Shown: one piece after another, positions 8,678-18,474 of the stretch
Numbering within the stretch: the stretch's first letter is position 1
Layout of the letters: each line of letters starts with the position of its first letter
From: Rhizophagus prolifer
Lineage: Eukaryota > Glomeromycota > Glomeromycetes > Glomerales > Glomeraceae
Assembly (NCBI GenBank): GCA_019425655.1
Contig: NQWY01033933.1
Span: forward strand, 1-64,000
DNA: 64,000 nucleotides
Direction of reading: 5' to 3'
Translations under genes and position numbers: made by a program
The notes under the pieces: generated by a model
Database searches by the model: none
Told to the model about the DNA's origin: nothing
Seen by the model: only the letters and a program-made list of their open reading frames with translations

Positions 8678-10063
8678 TTGACAAACTTATCTGGGACTAA
8701 ACCAACAGCTAAGCTCCAAAAGAATCTTGTGCTATGGCACATCATTATTATTGGTTTAGCTTATATTCAACCATTAACTTTATTTGATACTTTTGGTTTA
8801 GTATCAGAACGAAGTGGTGGTCATGTACCTACTTCTTATATTTTTGCGTTAGTTGCAATTTTATTGACGTCGATCAGTTATGGACACATGATCAAACGCT
8901 ATCCTTCTTCAGGATCGGCATATACCTACGCCCAAAAGTCAATTCACCCTAATGTTGGTTTTATGGTGGGTTGGTCATCTTGGCTAGACTATTTACTTTC
9001 ACCACTCGTCAATATCATTTTGGCCGATATTTATTTAAGAGCATTGTTTCCAGAAGTAAATAATTGGTTATGGGTAATTGGCCTAACTGCATTAATGACT
9101 GTTATTAACTTATTCGGCGCACGTTTCGTTGCTCGTTTTAACAGTACAATTGTAGTTATTCAACTTGGTGTTATCTTTTACTTTGTTTATCAAGTGTATA
9201 CATTGCTTACCCAAGGTGTATATGCCGATGGTACGCTAAATCCAGATAAAGCTGAATTATGGTCACTCACTCCTTTTTGGAATGATATGACTTCTATTAG
9301 TGCTTTGATTGGTGGTGCAACGGTACTTTGTTTCTCTTTTACAGGTTTTGATGCTTTATCTTCACTTGCCGAAGAAACAAAAGATGCTGAAAGAACACTT
9401 CCAAAAGCGATTTTTTCAACAGCATTGCTTGCTGGTGTCATTTTCATCATAAGCACTTACTTTATCCAGTTGTATTTCCCAAGCAACCCAACGACTTACT
9501 TTAAACCTTTAGATGAATCACAACCTGTGATGGTTGCAGCAATTGGTAGCATTGCCTTTAAAACATTAGTTTTATACTTTGCTGTGGTTGCAGTAATGGC
9601 ATCTGGTATTTCGGCACACGCTGGCGTATCTCGCTTAATGTATGTAATGGGACGTGATGGCGTTATCAATAAAAAGTTGTTTGGTCATATCAGCCCAAGA
9701 CTACATACCCCAACTTACAACATTCTTATTGTTGGTGTAGTTGCGTTGTCTGCAGGCTTTTTAGATCTTGAACATATTGTTAACTTAATTAGTTTCGGGG
9801 CCTTAACTGCTTTTAGTTTTGTGAACTTCTCTGTCATTTCACGTTATGCGCTTAGAGATGGTAAAAACAAATCTATTAAAGATATTATTAATTACATTAT
9901 TGTACCGACGCTTGGCTTTGCCAGTGTATTCCTAATGTGGTTAGAAATTGACAAGCTTGCTTTACAAATTGGCTTAGCTTGGGCAGTGGTTGGTGTAGGT
10001 TATCTTGCTTACAAGACAAAAGGCTTTAAATACAATGCTCCTCAACACAACGAGCATGAATAA
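8678..10063 (+). CDS. PuuP-like putrescine/amine importer (APC family)
   Basis: This inner-membrane permease of the amino acid-polyamine-cation family has about 12 membrane segments. It resembles E. coli PuuP along its length, with matches such as LTLFDTFGLVSERSGGHVP, GSAYTYAQKSIHPNVGFMVG, CFSFTGFDALSSLAEET and SRLMYVMGRDGV. Proton-driven putrescine uptake is the best guess; other amines or amino acids are possible. I prefer the TTG at 8678 as start because GAGGA lies eight bases upstream; the ATG at 8663 has no ribosome site. A hairpin-rich leader precedes it, and no puu catabolic gene is adjacent. Confidence 0.8.
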   Translation: MTNLSGTKPTAKLQKNLVLWHIIIIGLAYIQPLTLFDTFGLVSERSGGHVPTSYIFALVAILLTSISYGHMIKRYPSSGSAYTYAQKSIHPNVGFMVGWSSWLDYLLSPLVNIILADIYLRALFPEVNNWLWVIGLTALMTVINLFGARFVARFNSTIVVIQLGVIFYFVYQVYTLLTQGVYADGTLNPDKAELWSLTPFWNDMTSISALIGGATVLCFSFTGFDALSSLAEETKDAERTLPKAIFSTALLAGVIFIISTYFIQLYFPSNPTTYFKPLDESQPVMVAAIGSIAFKTLVLYFAVVAVMASGISAHAGVSRLMYVMGRDGVINKKLFGHISPRLHTPTYNILIVGVVALSAGFLDLEHIVNLISFGALTAFSFVNFSVISRYALRDGKNKSIKDIINYIIVPTLGFASVFLMWLEIDKLALQIGLAWAVVGVGYLAYKTKGFKYNAPQHNEHE

Positions 10064-10064
10064 T

Positions 10065-10091
10065 AAAAAAGGCGCTTAAAGCGCCTTTTTT
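10065..10091. terminator. Bidirectional terminator
   Basis: Arms AAAAAAGGCGC and GCGCCTTTTTT flank a 5-base loop. The A and T tails allow it to serve both the PuuP-like gene and the convergent flavodoxin-type gene. Confidence 0.9.
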
Positions 10092-10100
10092 ATGGACTTA

Positions 10101-10661
10101 TTATCCGAATATTTTATTTACAATACCTTGTACGCGTTTTGCATAAAGTTTTGCTGTTTCCAAGTCCCCTGTTGGAATCTCATCTACACTTGCATCAGAT
10201 GGTGACTGAACAAGTAGACCTACCGAGCCACCCAAGTTATTTACATCTTCACGTTTTGCGTTTTTAGTGTTTGCTGGCAATAGACCTAAGCTCACCCAAA
10301 TGCCACCGTGTTGTGATGCTAAAGTTTGTAATTGAATAAGCGTAACTTGCTTATCACCATTTAGGCTTGCACTGTTGGTAAAGCCTGCAAATACTTTATC
10401 TTCCCAACCACGTGTAAACCAAACTTTTGAAGTTGCATCAGCAAATTTTTTAAACTGCCATGGTGCTGTACCCATATAAGTTGGAGCACCGAAAACAATA
10501 CCTTTTGCATTGTTTAATGTTTCCCAATCTTGCTCAGTAATATTACCTTCCTGATCAATCTGGATAAGTTGAGCATTAATTTCATTAGCAAAAGTTTCAG
10601 CAACTACTTTCGTGTGGCCATAACCAGAGAAATATACAACCGCAATATTAGAATTAGACAT
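10101..10661 (-). CDS. Flavodoxin/WrbA-like NAD(P)H-dependent oxidoreductase
   Basis: This 186-residue cytoplasmic protein has a flavodoxin fold. The N-terminal AVVYFSGYGHTKVVAE is the phosphate-binding loop for FMN, and GIVFGAPTYMGTAPWQFKKF is the second flavin loop. FAGFTNSASLNGDKQVT and LASQHGGIWVSLG are typical of the WrbA/NADPH-dependent FMN reductase group. It probably reduces quinones or other electrophiles. It is divergent from an HxlR regulator with a palindromic operator between them, a layout typical of regulators that respond to reactive electrophiles and quinones. Confidence 0.8.
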   Translation of the reverse strand: MSNSNIAVVYFSGYGHTKVVAETFANEINAQLIQIDQEGNITEQDWETLNNAKGIVFGAPTYMGTAPWQFKKFADATSKVWFTRGWEDKVFAGFTNSASLNGDKQVTLIQLQTLASQHGGIWVSLGLLPANTKNAKREDVNNLGGSVGLLVQSPSDASVDEIPTGDLETAKLYAKRVQGIVNKIFG

Positions 10662-10722
10662 GGAAGAACCTGTGTTTTATTAAATTCCATTTTATGATAT
10701 ATTTTAGAAACTAGGTGTCAAT

Positions 10723-10742
10723 TAGTTACCGCTTGGTAACTA
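10723..10742. promoter_or_regulatory. Palindromic operator between flavodoxin-type gene and hxlR-type gene
   Basis: TAGTTACC (10723-10730) and GGTAACTA (10735-10742) form a perfect 8-bp inverted repeat with a 4-base spacer. It lies 33 bases before the regulator start and about 60 before the flavodoxin-type start. Position and symmetry suit binding of the HxlR-family dimer. Confidence 0.65.
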
Positions 10743-10775
10743 GTATATTTTTTTAGAAGTAAGTAGGTAAATGGT

Positions 10776-11156
10776 ATGAATGAATGTCTAAAATACAATA
10801 TTTTTCAACAACATTGCCCTGCTCGTTTATTTTTTGAAAAAATTGCAGATAAGTGGGTTTTACTCATCTTAAATATTCTTGAGGAAGAAACGCAGCACTT
10901 CAATTTACTCAAAAAGAATATTCAGGGTATTTCACCTAAAGTCTTGTCACAAAAGTTAAAAATGCTAGAAAGAGATGGCTTTATCGAACGTAAAATTCAA
11001 GACACCTCACCTATCCGTGTTGATTACTCACTTACTGCTTTAGGGCAAAATGTAGCTTCAATGGCATTCCAATTAAAGGAATGGGCTGAAACAAACATTG
11101 AGCAAGTTTTAGCAGCACAAATCACCTATGATGAAAAAGTACTAGAACAAGCTTAA
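10776..11156 (+). CDS. HxlR-family transcriptional regulator
   Basis: This is a 126-residue winged-helix regulator. It has the HxlR landmarks: a cysteine near the N-terminus ahead of a helix (QQHCPARLFFEKIADKWVLL), the recognition helix region GISPKVLSQKLKMLERDGFI, and the wing (SPIRVDYSLTALG). In relatives such as HypR and YodB the N-terminal cysteine senses oxidants or electrophiles, so control of the divergent oxidoreductase gene through the palindrome at 10723 is likely. A cysteine at residue 4 is also present. A terminator follows the stop. Confidence 0.85.
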   Translation: MNECLKYNIFQQHCPARLFFEKIADKWVLLILNILEEETQHFNLLKKNIQGISPKVLSQKLKMLERDGFIERKIQDTSPIRVDYSLTALGQNVASMAFQLKEWAETNIEQVLAAQITYDEKVLEQA

Positions 11157-11178
11157 ATTAAAATTAGATCAAAAAAAT

Positions 11179-11204
11179 AAGGCCACCAAGGGCCTTGTTT
11201 TTTT
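11179..11204. terminator. Terminator after hxlR-type gene
   Basis: Arms AAGGCC (11179-11184) and GGCCTT (11191-11196) are followed by a T run. The gene on the other side, trmL, converges on it. Confidence 0.8.
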
Positions 11205-11216
11205 GTATTTAGGAAA

Positions 11217-11690
11217 CTAACCTAAATTTTTAAAACCTTGCTGACGCCATGCTTCGTAAACAATTACAGCCGTTGCGTTAGACAAATTCAAACTTCTAGA
11301 GTTTTCAGCCATTGGCAAGCGAATCCACTGCTCTTGAGGGAACATCAAACGAACATGCTCAGGCAAGCCGCGTGTTTCTGGCCCCATCAGTAAAGCCACA
11401 GGTCGATTCAAATCAACTGTATGCGGAGTTGCAGAACCCTTCGTCGTTAGAGGAAAGACATGCTCAACACCTTTTGACTTTAAGTCTGCGAGGCATGCTT
11501 CAATATTGTCCCAAATCTGCATTCTTGCCCATTCATGATAATCAAGCCCTGCACGTTTAAGCTTTTTATCATCAAGCTCAAAACCTAAAGGCTTAACCAA
11601 ATGCAATTGAGCCCCTGTATTCGCACATAGTCGAATAATATTTCCTGTATTTGCAGGAATCTCAGGCTCGTATAGAACAACATGAATCAC
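11217..11690 (-). CDS. trmL: tRNA (cytidine(34)-2'-O)-methyltransferase TrmL
   Basis: TrmL methylates the ribose of the wobble nucleotide in two leucine tRNAs using S-adenosylmethionine. The 157-residue protein is a SPOUT (knotted) methyltransferase. It shows the opening [20 protein letters not shown], the loop [11 protein letters not shown] and the knot region [20 protein letters not shown], and its length is normal. It reads in the same direction as cysG and serS but is separated from cysG by 74 bases. Confidence 0.93.
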   Translation of the reverse strand: MIHVVLYEPEIPANTGNIIRLCANTGAQLHLVKPLGFELDDKKLKRAGLDYHEWARMQIWDNIEACLADLKSKGVEHVFPLTTKGSATPHTVDLNRPVALLMGPETRGLPEHVRLMFPQEQWIRLPMAENSRSLNLSNATAVIVYEAWRQQGFKNLG

Positions 11691-11764
11691 TTAATTACTC
11701 ACTTAAATTACTTGTTGGTTAGCTCAGGCAATCATTAACTTGATCGAAGATAATTATTAGCCCA

Positions 11765-13138
11765 CTAGTTCCACTGTAACTGTTCACGCAGACGTACGAC
11801 CTCACCAATAATCGTGAGAGTCGGCGCATGAATTTGATGTTCTGTCACTTTAGATGCGATATCAGCAAGTGACCCCACCACAACCTTTTGTTCAGGGGTT
11901 GTACCCTTTGAAATTAATGCAACTGGCATATCTGGGCGCTGTCCGTGAGCGATTAATTGCTCACAAATACGTTCCAAGCCTACTAAGCCCATATAGAGAA
12001 CTAAAGTCTGATTCTCATATACCAGCTCATTCCAAGGAAGCTCAGGAGAGCCTTCTTTTAAATGGCCAGTTAGAAAACGTACACTCTGCGCATAATCACG
12101 ATGAGTGAGCGGAATACCCGCATAAGCTGAACAGCCTGACGCTGCCGTAATACCCGGAACCACCTGAAATGGCACACCAGCTTGGAATAATTCTTGGATC
12201 TCTTCACCACCACGCCCAAAAATAAACGGATCACCGCCTTTTAAACGACAAACACGCTTTCCTTGTTGAGCATATTCAACGAGTAACGCATTGATCCCAT
12301 CTTGGGGAACCGAGTGATTTGAGCGAGCTTTTCCGACATATATTTTTGTCGCGTCTCGACGGCATAACTCTAAAATAGGTTGAGATACCAAACGATCATA
12401 AATGACTACATCAGCTTGCTGCATTAAACGTAAAGCTTTTAAGGTAAGCAGTTCAGGATCACCAGGACCTGCGCCCACTAAATAAACTTCACCTTTAGGT
12501 GCTTTCCACTCCTGCAATGCTTGTTCAAGCATGCTATTTGCAACATCTAGGTTATCGTTAAAAACCTGCTCTTTTAAGGGGCTTGCATACAAGTTTTCCC
12601 AAAAAATACGGCGTTCATCGGGATTAGAAATTTTTTCTTTAACATGATTTCGCCATTTTCCTGAAAACTCAGCTAACTTCCCCATTCCATGCGGAATGGA
12701 TGTCTCTAACTGTGTACGGATTTGACGAGATAAAACAGGAGATGTCCCATTTGAAGCAACCGAAATCACTAAAGGTGAACGGTCAATAATCGCAGGAACC
12801 ATAAAACGGCAATGTGGAATATCGTCAACACTGTTTACGAGTAAATTACGTACTTCGCATTGTTCGTAAACTGTTTTATTGACTTGCGGATCATTGGTCG
12901 CGGCAATGACGAGTCGATATGGTGTACTTAAAAACTTTTCAGAGAAAACTTCAACAAAATGCTGACCATTTGTTGTTGTTACTAATTGCAGAAGCTGTTC
13001 TTCAATTTCAGGAGCAACAATATCAATTATTGCCCCCGCCTTAGCTAATAAGGTTGCCTTGCGTAAAGCAATATGCCCTCCGCCCACAATCAGACAACGT
13101 TGCTGCTGCAACTTCAAAGAGATTGGAAAAATATCCAC
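11765..13138 (-). CDS. cysG: Siroheme synthase CysG (trifunctional)
   Basis: CysG makes siroheme, the cofactor of sulfite and nitrite reductases, from uroporphyrinogen III. The N-terminal half (about residues 1-205) is the dehydrogenase and ferrochelatase part, with the NAD-binding loop IVGGGHIALRKATLLAKAGA and SVASNGTSPVLSRQIR. The C-terminal half (about 215-457) is the methyltransferase, with VGAGPGDPELLTLKALRLMQ, RLKGGDPFIFGRGGEE and GITAASGCSAYAGIPLTHRD. At 457 residues it is full length and intact. It follows serS on the same strand, 67 bases away, as in many pseudomonads, and may be cotranscribed. Confidence 0.96.
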   Translation of the reverse strand: MDIFPISLKLQQQRCLIVGGGHIALRKATLLAKAGAIIDIVAPEIEEQLLQLVTTTNGQHFVEVFSEKFLSTPYRLVIAATNDPQVNKTVYEQCEVRNLLVNSVDDIPHCRFMVPAIIDRSPLVISVASNGTSPVLSRQIRTQLETSIPHGMGKLAEFSGKWRNHVKEKISNPDERRIFWENLYASPLKEQVFNDNLDVANSMLEQALQEWKAPKGEVYLVGAGPGDPELLTLKALRLMQQADVVIYDRLVSQPILELCRRDATKIYVGKARSNHSVPQDGINALLVEYAQQGKRVCRLKGGDPFIFGRGGEEIQELFQAGVPFQVVPGITAASGCSAYAGIPLTHRDYAQSVRFLTGHLKEGSPELPWNELVYENQTLVLYMGLVGLERICEQLIAHGQRPDMPVALISKGTTPEQKVVVGSLADIASKVTEHQIHAPTLTIIGEVVRLREQLQWN

Positions 13139-13205
13139 CTTAAACCTCTACATCAATCATCTGATTATGTTTAAGCAAAAAACGTGCACAATTTAGATGC
13201 AAAGT

Positions 13206-14483
<1,278 letters not shown>

Positions 14484-14595
14484 TCATAATATGGGTAAAA
14501 AACTGGCTATAGTGTAAGCCCTTAGCACTAAAAAATATAGTGATCATCTTCATATCGAATAGCTTTCACACAATTCTAAGAAGAGACCACATATT

Positions 14596-15384
14596 TTACA
14601 TGTTGTAGTTTGGCACACTTGGTAAATACTCAGGTTTAATGAACTTAGCTGCCTCAAAATACGGTAGTGTTAATTCAGTCATACCCTCTGCATAAGAAGC
14701 CAATTCATAAACTGGATAAACAAAAACAATCCCATTGGCACCATAGTAGTAATTATCACTTAACTGCAGTTTTTCACGGGTAATATTGTGGTCTTGAAGC
14801 CAGTTGGTATTCGCATCAAAAAGTGCATCAACAAGTTGTTTTTCTATATCTGGCTTAATAAGCTCAGCAACAGTAATGTGCTTTTTATTTAATAAATCGA
14901 AATTTACAAACTCTTGATGTGACATGCCATGTGCTGCACCTGCAGAGTATGAGTATGTCTGTAAGGCAAAGGTTGCAAGATTATAATTTTGTCCCAAATA
15001 ACGGACATAAATTGCACTTTGGCTTGAACGAGGCTCCCCCTCTGGTACTTCAACAGGTTTATCAGCCAAGTTTGCAAAAGCATTCGGATCAGCTTTTTTT
15101 ATACGGTTCGTAAAATAATCATTAATCCATTTTTGATTCGTTTGTACTGTCTGGAAATCATATTCAGTACAACCATCTTCAAGGCAAACTTTAGACTTTG
15201 GTAATTTTACTGGAATTACTTTTGCCTGAATAACAGGAACTTCAACTTGTTTTTCCTCTTTTACGGAAGCACTAGATGCAGGTTGCTCATCTTTAGCTGC
15301 AGATTTTGGCTGACAACCACTTACTGCCACCATGGCAGCTACCATAGGAAGAATGAAAATAATTTTCTTGTCGTAAAGTCGCAT
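14596..15384 (-). CDS. Lipoprotein with DUF3298/RsiV-like domain
   Basis: The ATG at 15384 follows GGGGATT and gives a 262-residue product that starts with a lipoprotein signal (MRLYDKKIIFILPMVAAM, lipobox VSGC). A short Ser/Ala/Lys linker leads to a globular domain holding CLEDGCTEYDF and later GAAHGMSHQEFVNFDL and YASYAEGMTEL-like ends. This matches the DUF4163/DUF3298 pair found in RsiV and PdaC-like proteins, where it can bind lysozyme or act near peptidoglycan. No sigma factor partner is adjacent, so I would only call it an envelope lipoprotein. The upstream extension to 15420 lacks a start signal. Confidence 0.7.
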   Translation of the reverse strand: MRLYDKKIIFILPMVAAMVAVSGCQPKSAAKDEQPASSASVKEEKQVEVPVIQAKVIPVKLPKSKVCLEDGCTEYDFQTVQTNQKWINDYFTNRIKKADPNAFANLADKPVEVPEGEPRSSQSAIYVRYLGQNYNLATFALQTYSYSAGAAHGMSHQEFVNFDLLNKKHITVAELIKPDIEKQLVDALFDANTNWLQDHNITREKLQLSDNYYYGANGIVFVYPVYELASYAEGMTELTLPYFEAAKFIKPEYLPSVPNYNM

Positions 15385-15468
15385 GTTAATCCCCGTATAT
15401 TCTCTTTTATCACTATACAAAGCGTAAGAATAAGACGGGGTTAAAAAATGTATCTAGGGTTGATATAT

Positions 15469-15501
15469 AAAAAGAAAGCCACCTGAAATGGTGGCTTTCT
15501 T
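15469..15501 (-). terminator. Terminator of lolA
   Basis: Arms AAGAAAGCCACC and GGTGGCTTTCTT form a 12-bp stem. Read on the minus strand it is followed by a T run and lies 16 bases after the lolA stop. Confidence 0.88.
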
Positions 15502-15516
15502 AAAGAGTCAGAATAA

Positions 15517-16212
15517 TTATTGGTCAATAATATCGGTGCCTTTAGGAGGCGTAAAATTAAAAGTAGAAGCTGGAATTGAAGCATTCACTTTCACATTATT
15601 AAATTTCACATAAGTGGTTTGACCTAAAGAATCTTGTAGCACCATTAACGTAGGTGCTTTGTTTGCACCAAAACTAATCGTTAAACTTTGAAAAGCGCCA
15701 TCTTCTTTTTTAGGAAATAAAGTGAAGTATAACTTAGACTTATCTGGCTGAGTCACTCGATAAGACTTCATGATTTGATTGGTATTACCTGAGAGTAATA
15801 AAGCTGGTGTATCGGCTACTTGTGAATCTAAGCTTTGACGTACGGCTTGTTGTAAATCAGGATCATAAATCCAGACTGTTTTACCACTAGTTACAATAGT
15901 CTGTTTAGACGGGCTCACAGTTTCCCAATAAAATTTTCCTGGACGTTCAACCTTCATAGACCCCTTAAACGTCTGGTTCATATGCTGAGCGCCTAAACCT
16001 TTTTTCTGTACCACAGTTTTTGTATTAGATTTCGTTGTTTGCTCAAAATCGGCAGTTAAACGTTGTAATCCTGACAACTGATTTACCAAGTTCCCAATTG
16101 CCTGTTGCTCCGGTGCTGCTACTGGTGCAGCGAACGCTGTAGTACTCATTACAGGAGCAAGCACTGACGCGCTGAGTGTAATAGCACACATGGTTTTACG
16201 AAGCATATTCAT
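15517..16212 (-). CDS. lolA: Outer-membrane lipoprotein carrier LolA
   Basis: LolA is the periplasmic chaperone that takes lipoproteins from the LolCDE transporter to the outer membrane. The 231-residue product has a cleavable signal peptide (MNMLRKTMCAITLSASVLAP, cleaved near AFA-AP). The mature domain has typical LolA stretches: LQRLTADFEQTTKS, RPGKFYWETVSPSKQTIVTS, GKTVWIYDPDLQQAV and FTPPKGTDIID at the end. AAAGGTG precedes the ATG. Length is normal and the gene is flanked by its own terminator. Confidence 0.93.
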   Translation of the reverse strand: MNMLRKTMCAITLSASVLAPVMSTTAFAAPVAAPEQQAIGNLVNQLSGLQRLTADFEQTTKSNTKTVVQKKGLGAQHMNQTFKGSMKVERPGKFYWETVSPSKQTIVTSGKTVWIYDPDLQQAVRQSLDSQVADTPALLLSGNTNQIMKSYRVTQPDKSKLYFTLFPKKEDGAFQSLTISFGANKAPTLMVLQDSLGQTTYVKFNNVKVNASIPASTFNFTPPKGTDIIDQ

Positions 16213-16411
16213 GTCATCACCTTTTTAGTTGCTGTAAGATAACCTATTAAGCTTTGATTAGAACAAGCAGAATAAGCTCTTCATTTCATGACCCATATTA
16301 ACCGACAAACTCAGTGCTAATCATTGAGAAAATAAGATATTTTGTTATGTTATTCATATTGTTTGTAGAATTTCATTCATCATGATGAAGATAAAATTAA
16401 TGAAATTCCAT

Positions 16412-16441
16412 AAAAAAAGCCCACAAAATGTGGGCTTTTTT
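16412..16441 (-). terminator. Terminator of rplU-rpmA
   Basis: Arms GCCCACA and TGTGGGC, extended by A/T pairs, form a stem with T runs. It lies 12 bases past the rpmA stop on the minus strand. Confidence 0.9.
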
Positions 16442-16452
16442 AAAGCTAAAAC

Positions 16453-16710
16453 TTAAACAGCTTCAACTTTTACGTAGCGACGGCCAAATTGACCTTTCAC
16501 TTCGAATTTTACTACGCCGTCAGCAGTAGCAAATAAAGTATGGTCACGGCCCATACCAACATTTGCACCAGCGTGGAATTCAGTACCACGTTGACGAACG
16601 ATGATGTTACCAGCAGTTACAGTTTGACCACCGTAAACTTTAACACCTAACATTTTTGGGTTTGAATCACGACCGTTCTTCGTCGATCCACCGGCTTTTT
16701 TAGTTGCCAT
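16453..16710 (-). CDS. rpmA: 50S ribosomal protein L27
   Basis: L27 sits at the peptidyl transferase centre of the large ribosomal subunit. The 85-residue basic protein begins [20 protein letters not shown] and contains [20 protein letters not shown] and [17 protein letters not shown], which is diagnostic. It is the second gene of the rplU-rpmA operon, 18 bases after rplU. Confidence 0.98.
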   Translation of the reverse strand: MATKKAGGSTKNGRDSNPKMLGVKVYGGQTVTAGNIIVRQRGTEFHAGANVGMGRDHTLFATADGVVKFEVKGQFGRRYVKVEAV

Positions 16711-16728
16711 GTCTCTTACTCCTCGTGA

Positions 16729-17040
16729 TTAGCCTGAAATACCAGTAATTTTCAACTCAGTGAACCATTGACGGTGACCTTGTTGCTTACGGTAGTGTTT
16801 ACGACGACGCATTTTGATAATGCGGATTTTGTCGTGACGACCATGACCAATCACTTCTGCAGTTACTTTAGCGCCAGCTACAACTGGAGCACCGATTTGA
16901 ATGCTGTCACCATTTACAACCATTAATACATCATCAAATGTAATAGTTGCGCCAGACTCAGCTTTCAATAATTCAACTTTAAGGGTTTCACCCTCAACTA
17001 CACGGTGCTGTTTACCACCGCTTTGGATTACTGCGTACAT
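16729..17040 (-). CDS. rplU: 50S ribosomal protein L21
   Basis: L21 binds 23S rRNA in the large subunit. I choose the ATG at 17040, which follows GGAG and gives the standard [18 protein letters not shown] start and 103 residues; the longer frame to 17052 adds MEYI without a ribosome site. The basic segment [20 protein letters not shown] and the end FTELKITGI are typical. It is the first gene of rplU-rpmA. Confidence 0.97.
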   Translation of the reverse strand: MYAVIQSGGKQHRVVEGETLKVELLKAESGATITFDDVLMVVNGDSIQIGAPVVAGAKVTAEVIGHGRHDKIRIIKMRRRKHYRKQQGHRQWFTELKITGISG

Positions 17041-17482
17041 AATGTACTCCAATCAGCCCGTGTCGTCGTGTCGATAAAGGGATATATCGATCTTAAAACG
17101 AACGCCACTGGGGTTATACAAGGCGACAGATTTTAAGTGAAATTTGATCAAACGACAAGTGCTTTATCTTTATCTATACAACTAGAAGGAGTTATTCTTA
17201 CACAATAAAAACAGCTTCGATTCGAATTTGGTACTTTTCATTGATTCTGAATAGAATTTAAAATAAAGTTCCAATCACAACTTGCAACAAGAACAAGCTG
17301 TATTCATGTTGACGTTATTAAAATTTATTGTTTTGTCGGAAACACATCGTTTTGCCGAAATAAAGAACAAAGAACTCTTCATGAATATACAATGATGAAT
17401 ATCAATTGCTTGTTTCCCTGTTTAATGCACTTTTAATTGATACACTAACGCCAATTATTACCTATACGGGGTTTTTCTTCAT
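17041..17482. promoter_or_regulatory. Divergent promoter region of rplU and ispB
   Basis: This 442-base gap separates two divergent operons. On the minus strand a promoter for rplU is visible: TTCACT (complement at 17136-17141), a 17-base spacer and TATAAC (complement at 17113-17118). That leaves a leader of about 65-70 bases. On the plus side I see no clear promoter. Two similar short stretches, GTTTTGTCGGAAA and GTTTTGCCGAAAT, occur near 17330-17362. No gene or RNA is recognised. Confidence 0.5.
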
Positions 17483-18460
17483 ATGGTCATCGATTTTAAG
17501 CAAGACATTCTCGCTCCTGTTGCTACAGACTTTGCTGCGATGGATCACTTGATTAATGAAGGAATTAGCTCAAAAGTCGGCTTGGTCATGTCGGTCAGTA
17601 AACATGTTGTTGAAGCTGGTGGCAAACGTATGCGCCCAATCATGTGTTTACTTGCAGCACGCGCTTGTGGTTTAGAGAACATGGCAAATGCACAGCGTCT
17701 GGCAGCCATTATTGAAATGCTCCATACCGCAACTTTAGTGCATGATGATGTGGTCGATGAATCGGGGCTTCGCCGTGGCCGCCCTACTGCCAATGCGACT
17801 TGGAACAACCAAACTGCCGTGTTAGTGGGTGACTTCCTTATTGCTCGCGCTTTTGACTTGTTGGTTGATTTAAACAACATGACCTTATTAAAAGACTTCT
17901 CAACAGGTACATGTGAAATTGCAGAAGGTGAAGTATTACAGCTTCAATCTCAGCATCAACCAGATACAACTGAAGAAACATATTTAAAAATTATTCACGG
18001 TAAAACTTCTCGTTTATTTGAACTTGCAACTGAAGGTGCTGCTATTTTGGCGGGCCAAGAAGCCTATCGTGAACCTTTAAGATTATTTGCAGGTCATTTT
18101 GGAAATGCCTTCCAAATTATTGACGATATTTTAGACTACACGTCGGATGCTGAAACATTAGGTAAAAATATTGGTGATGATTTGATGGAAGGAAAACCGA
18201 CTTTACCGTTAATTTCAGCATTAGCACATTCAACAGGTGAAGAACACGCCATTATTCGTCGTAGTATTGCGACTGGTGGGGTTGACCAATTATCAAAAGT
18301 CATTGAAATTGTACAAAAGTCTGGTGCTTTAGATTATTGCCAGCGTCGTGCCCAAGAAGAAACAGAAGCAGCACTGCAAGCCTTATCCATCTTACCTGAT
18401 ACACCTTATCGTCAGGCATTGATGAATTTAACTCAGCTTGCATTACATCGAATACAGTAG
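17483..18460 (+). CDS. ispB: Octaprenyl (polyprenyl) diphosphate synthase
   Basis: IspB extends farnesyl diphosphate with isopentenyl units to make the long side chain of ubiquinone. The 325-residue all-helical protein has both aspartate-rich motifs, LVHDDVVDESGLRRGRPTAN (about residues 89-108) and FQIIDDILDYTSDAETLGKN (about 213-232). It also has GGKRMRPIMCLLAARA near the N-terminus. The Ala/Met residues before the first motif suit a long-chain enzyme. The rplU-rpmA operon is divergent, the common arrangement. The Gcr-type gene follows closely. Confidence 0.93.
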   Translation: MVIDFKQDILAPVATDFAAMDHLINEGISSKVGLVMSVSKHVVEAGGKRMRPIMCLLAARACGLENMANAQRLAAIIEMLHTATLVHDDVVDESGLRRGRPTANATWNNQTAVLVGDFLIARAFDLLVDLNNMTLLKDFSTGTCEIAEGEVLQLQSQHQPDTTEETYLKIIHGKTSRLFELATEGAAILAGQEAYREPLRLFAGHFGNAFQIIDDILDYTSDAETLGKNIGDDLMEGKPTLPLISALAHSTGEEHAIIRRSIATGGVDQLSKVIEIVQKSGALDYCQRRAQEETEAALQALSILPDTPYRQALMNLTQLALHRIQ

Positions 18461-18474
18461 ATACTATTTTGCCT

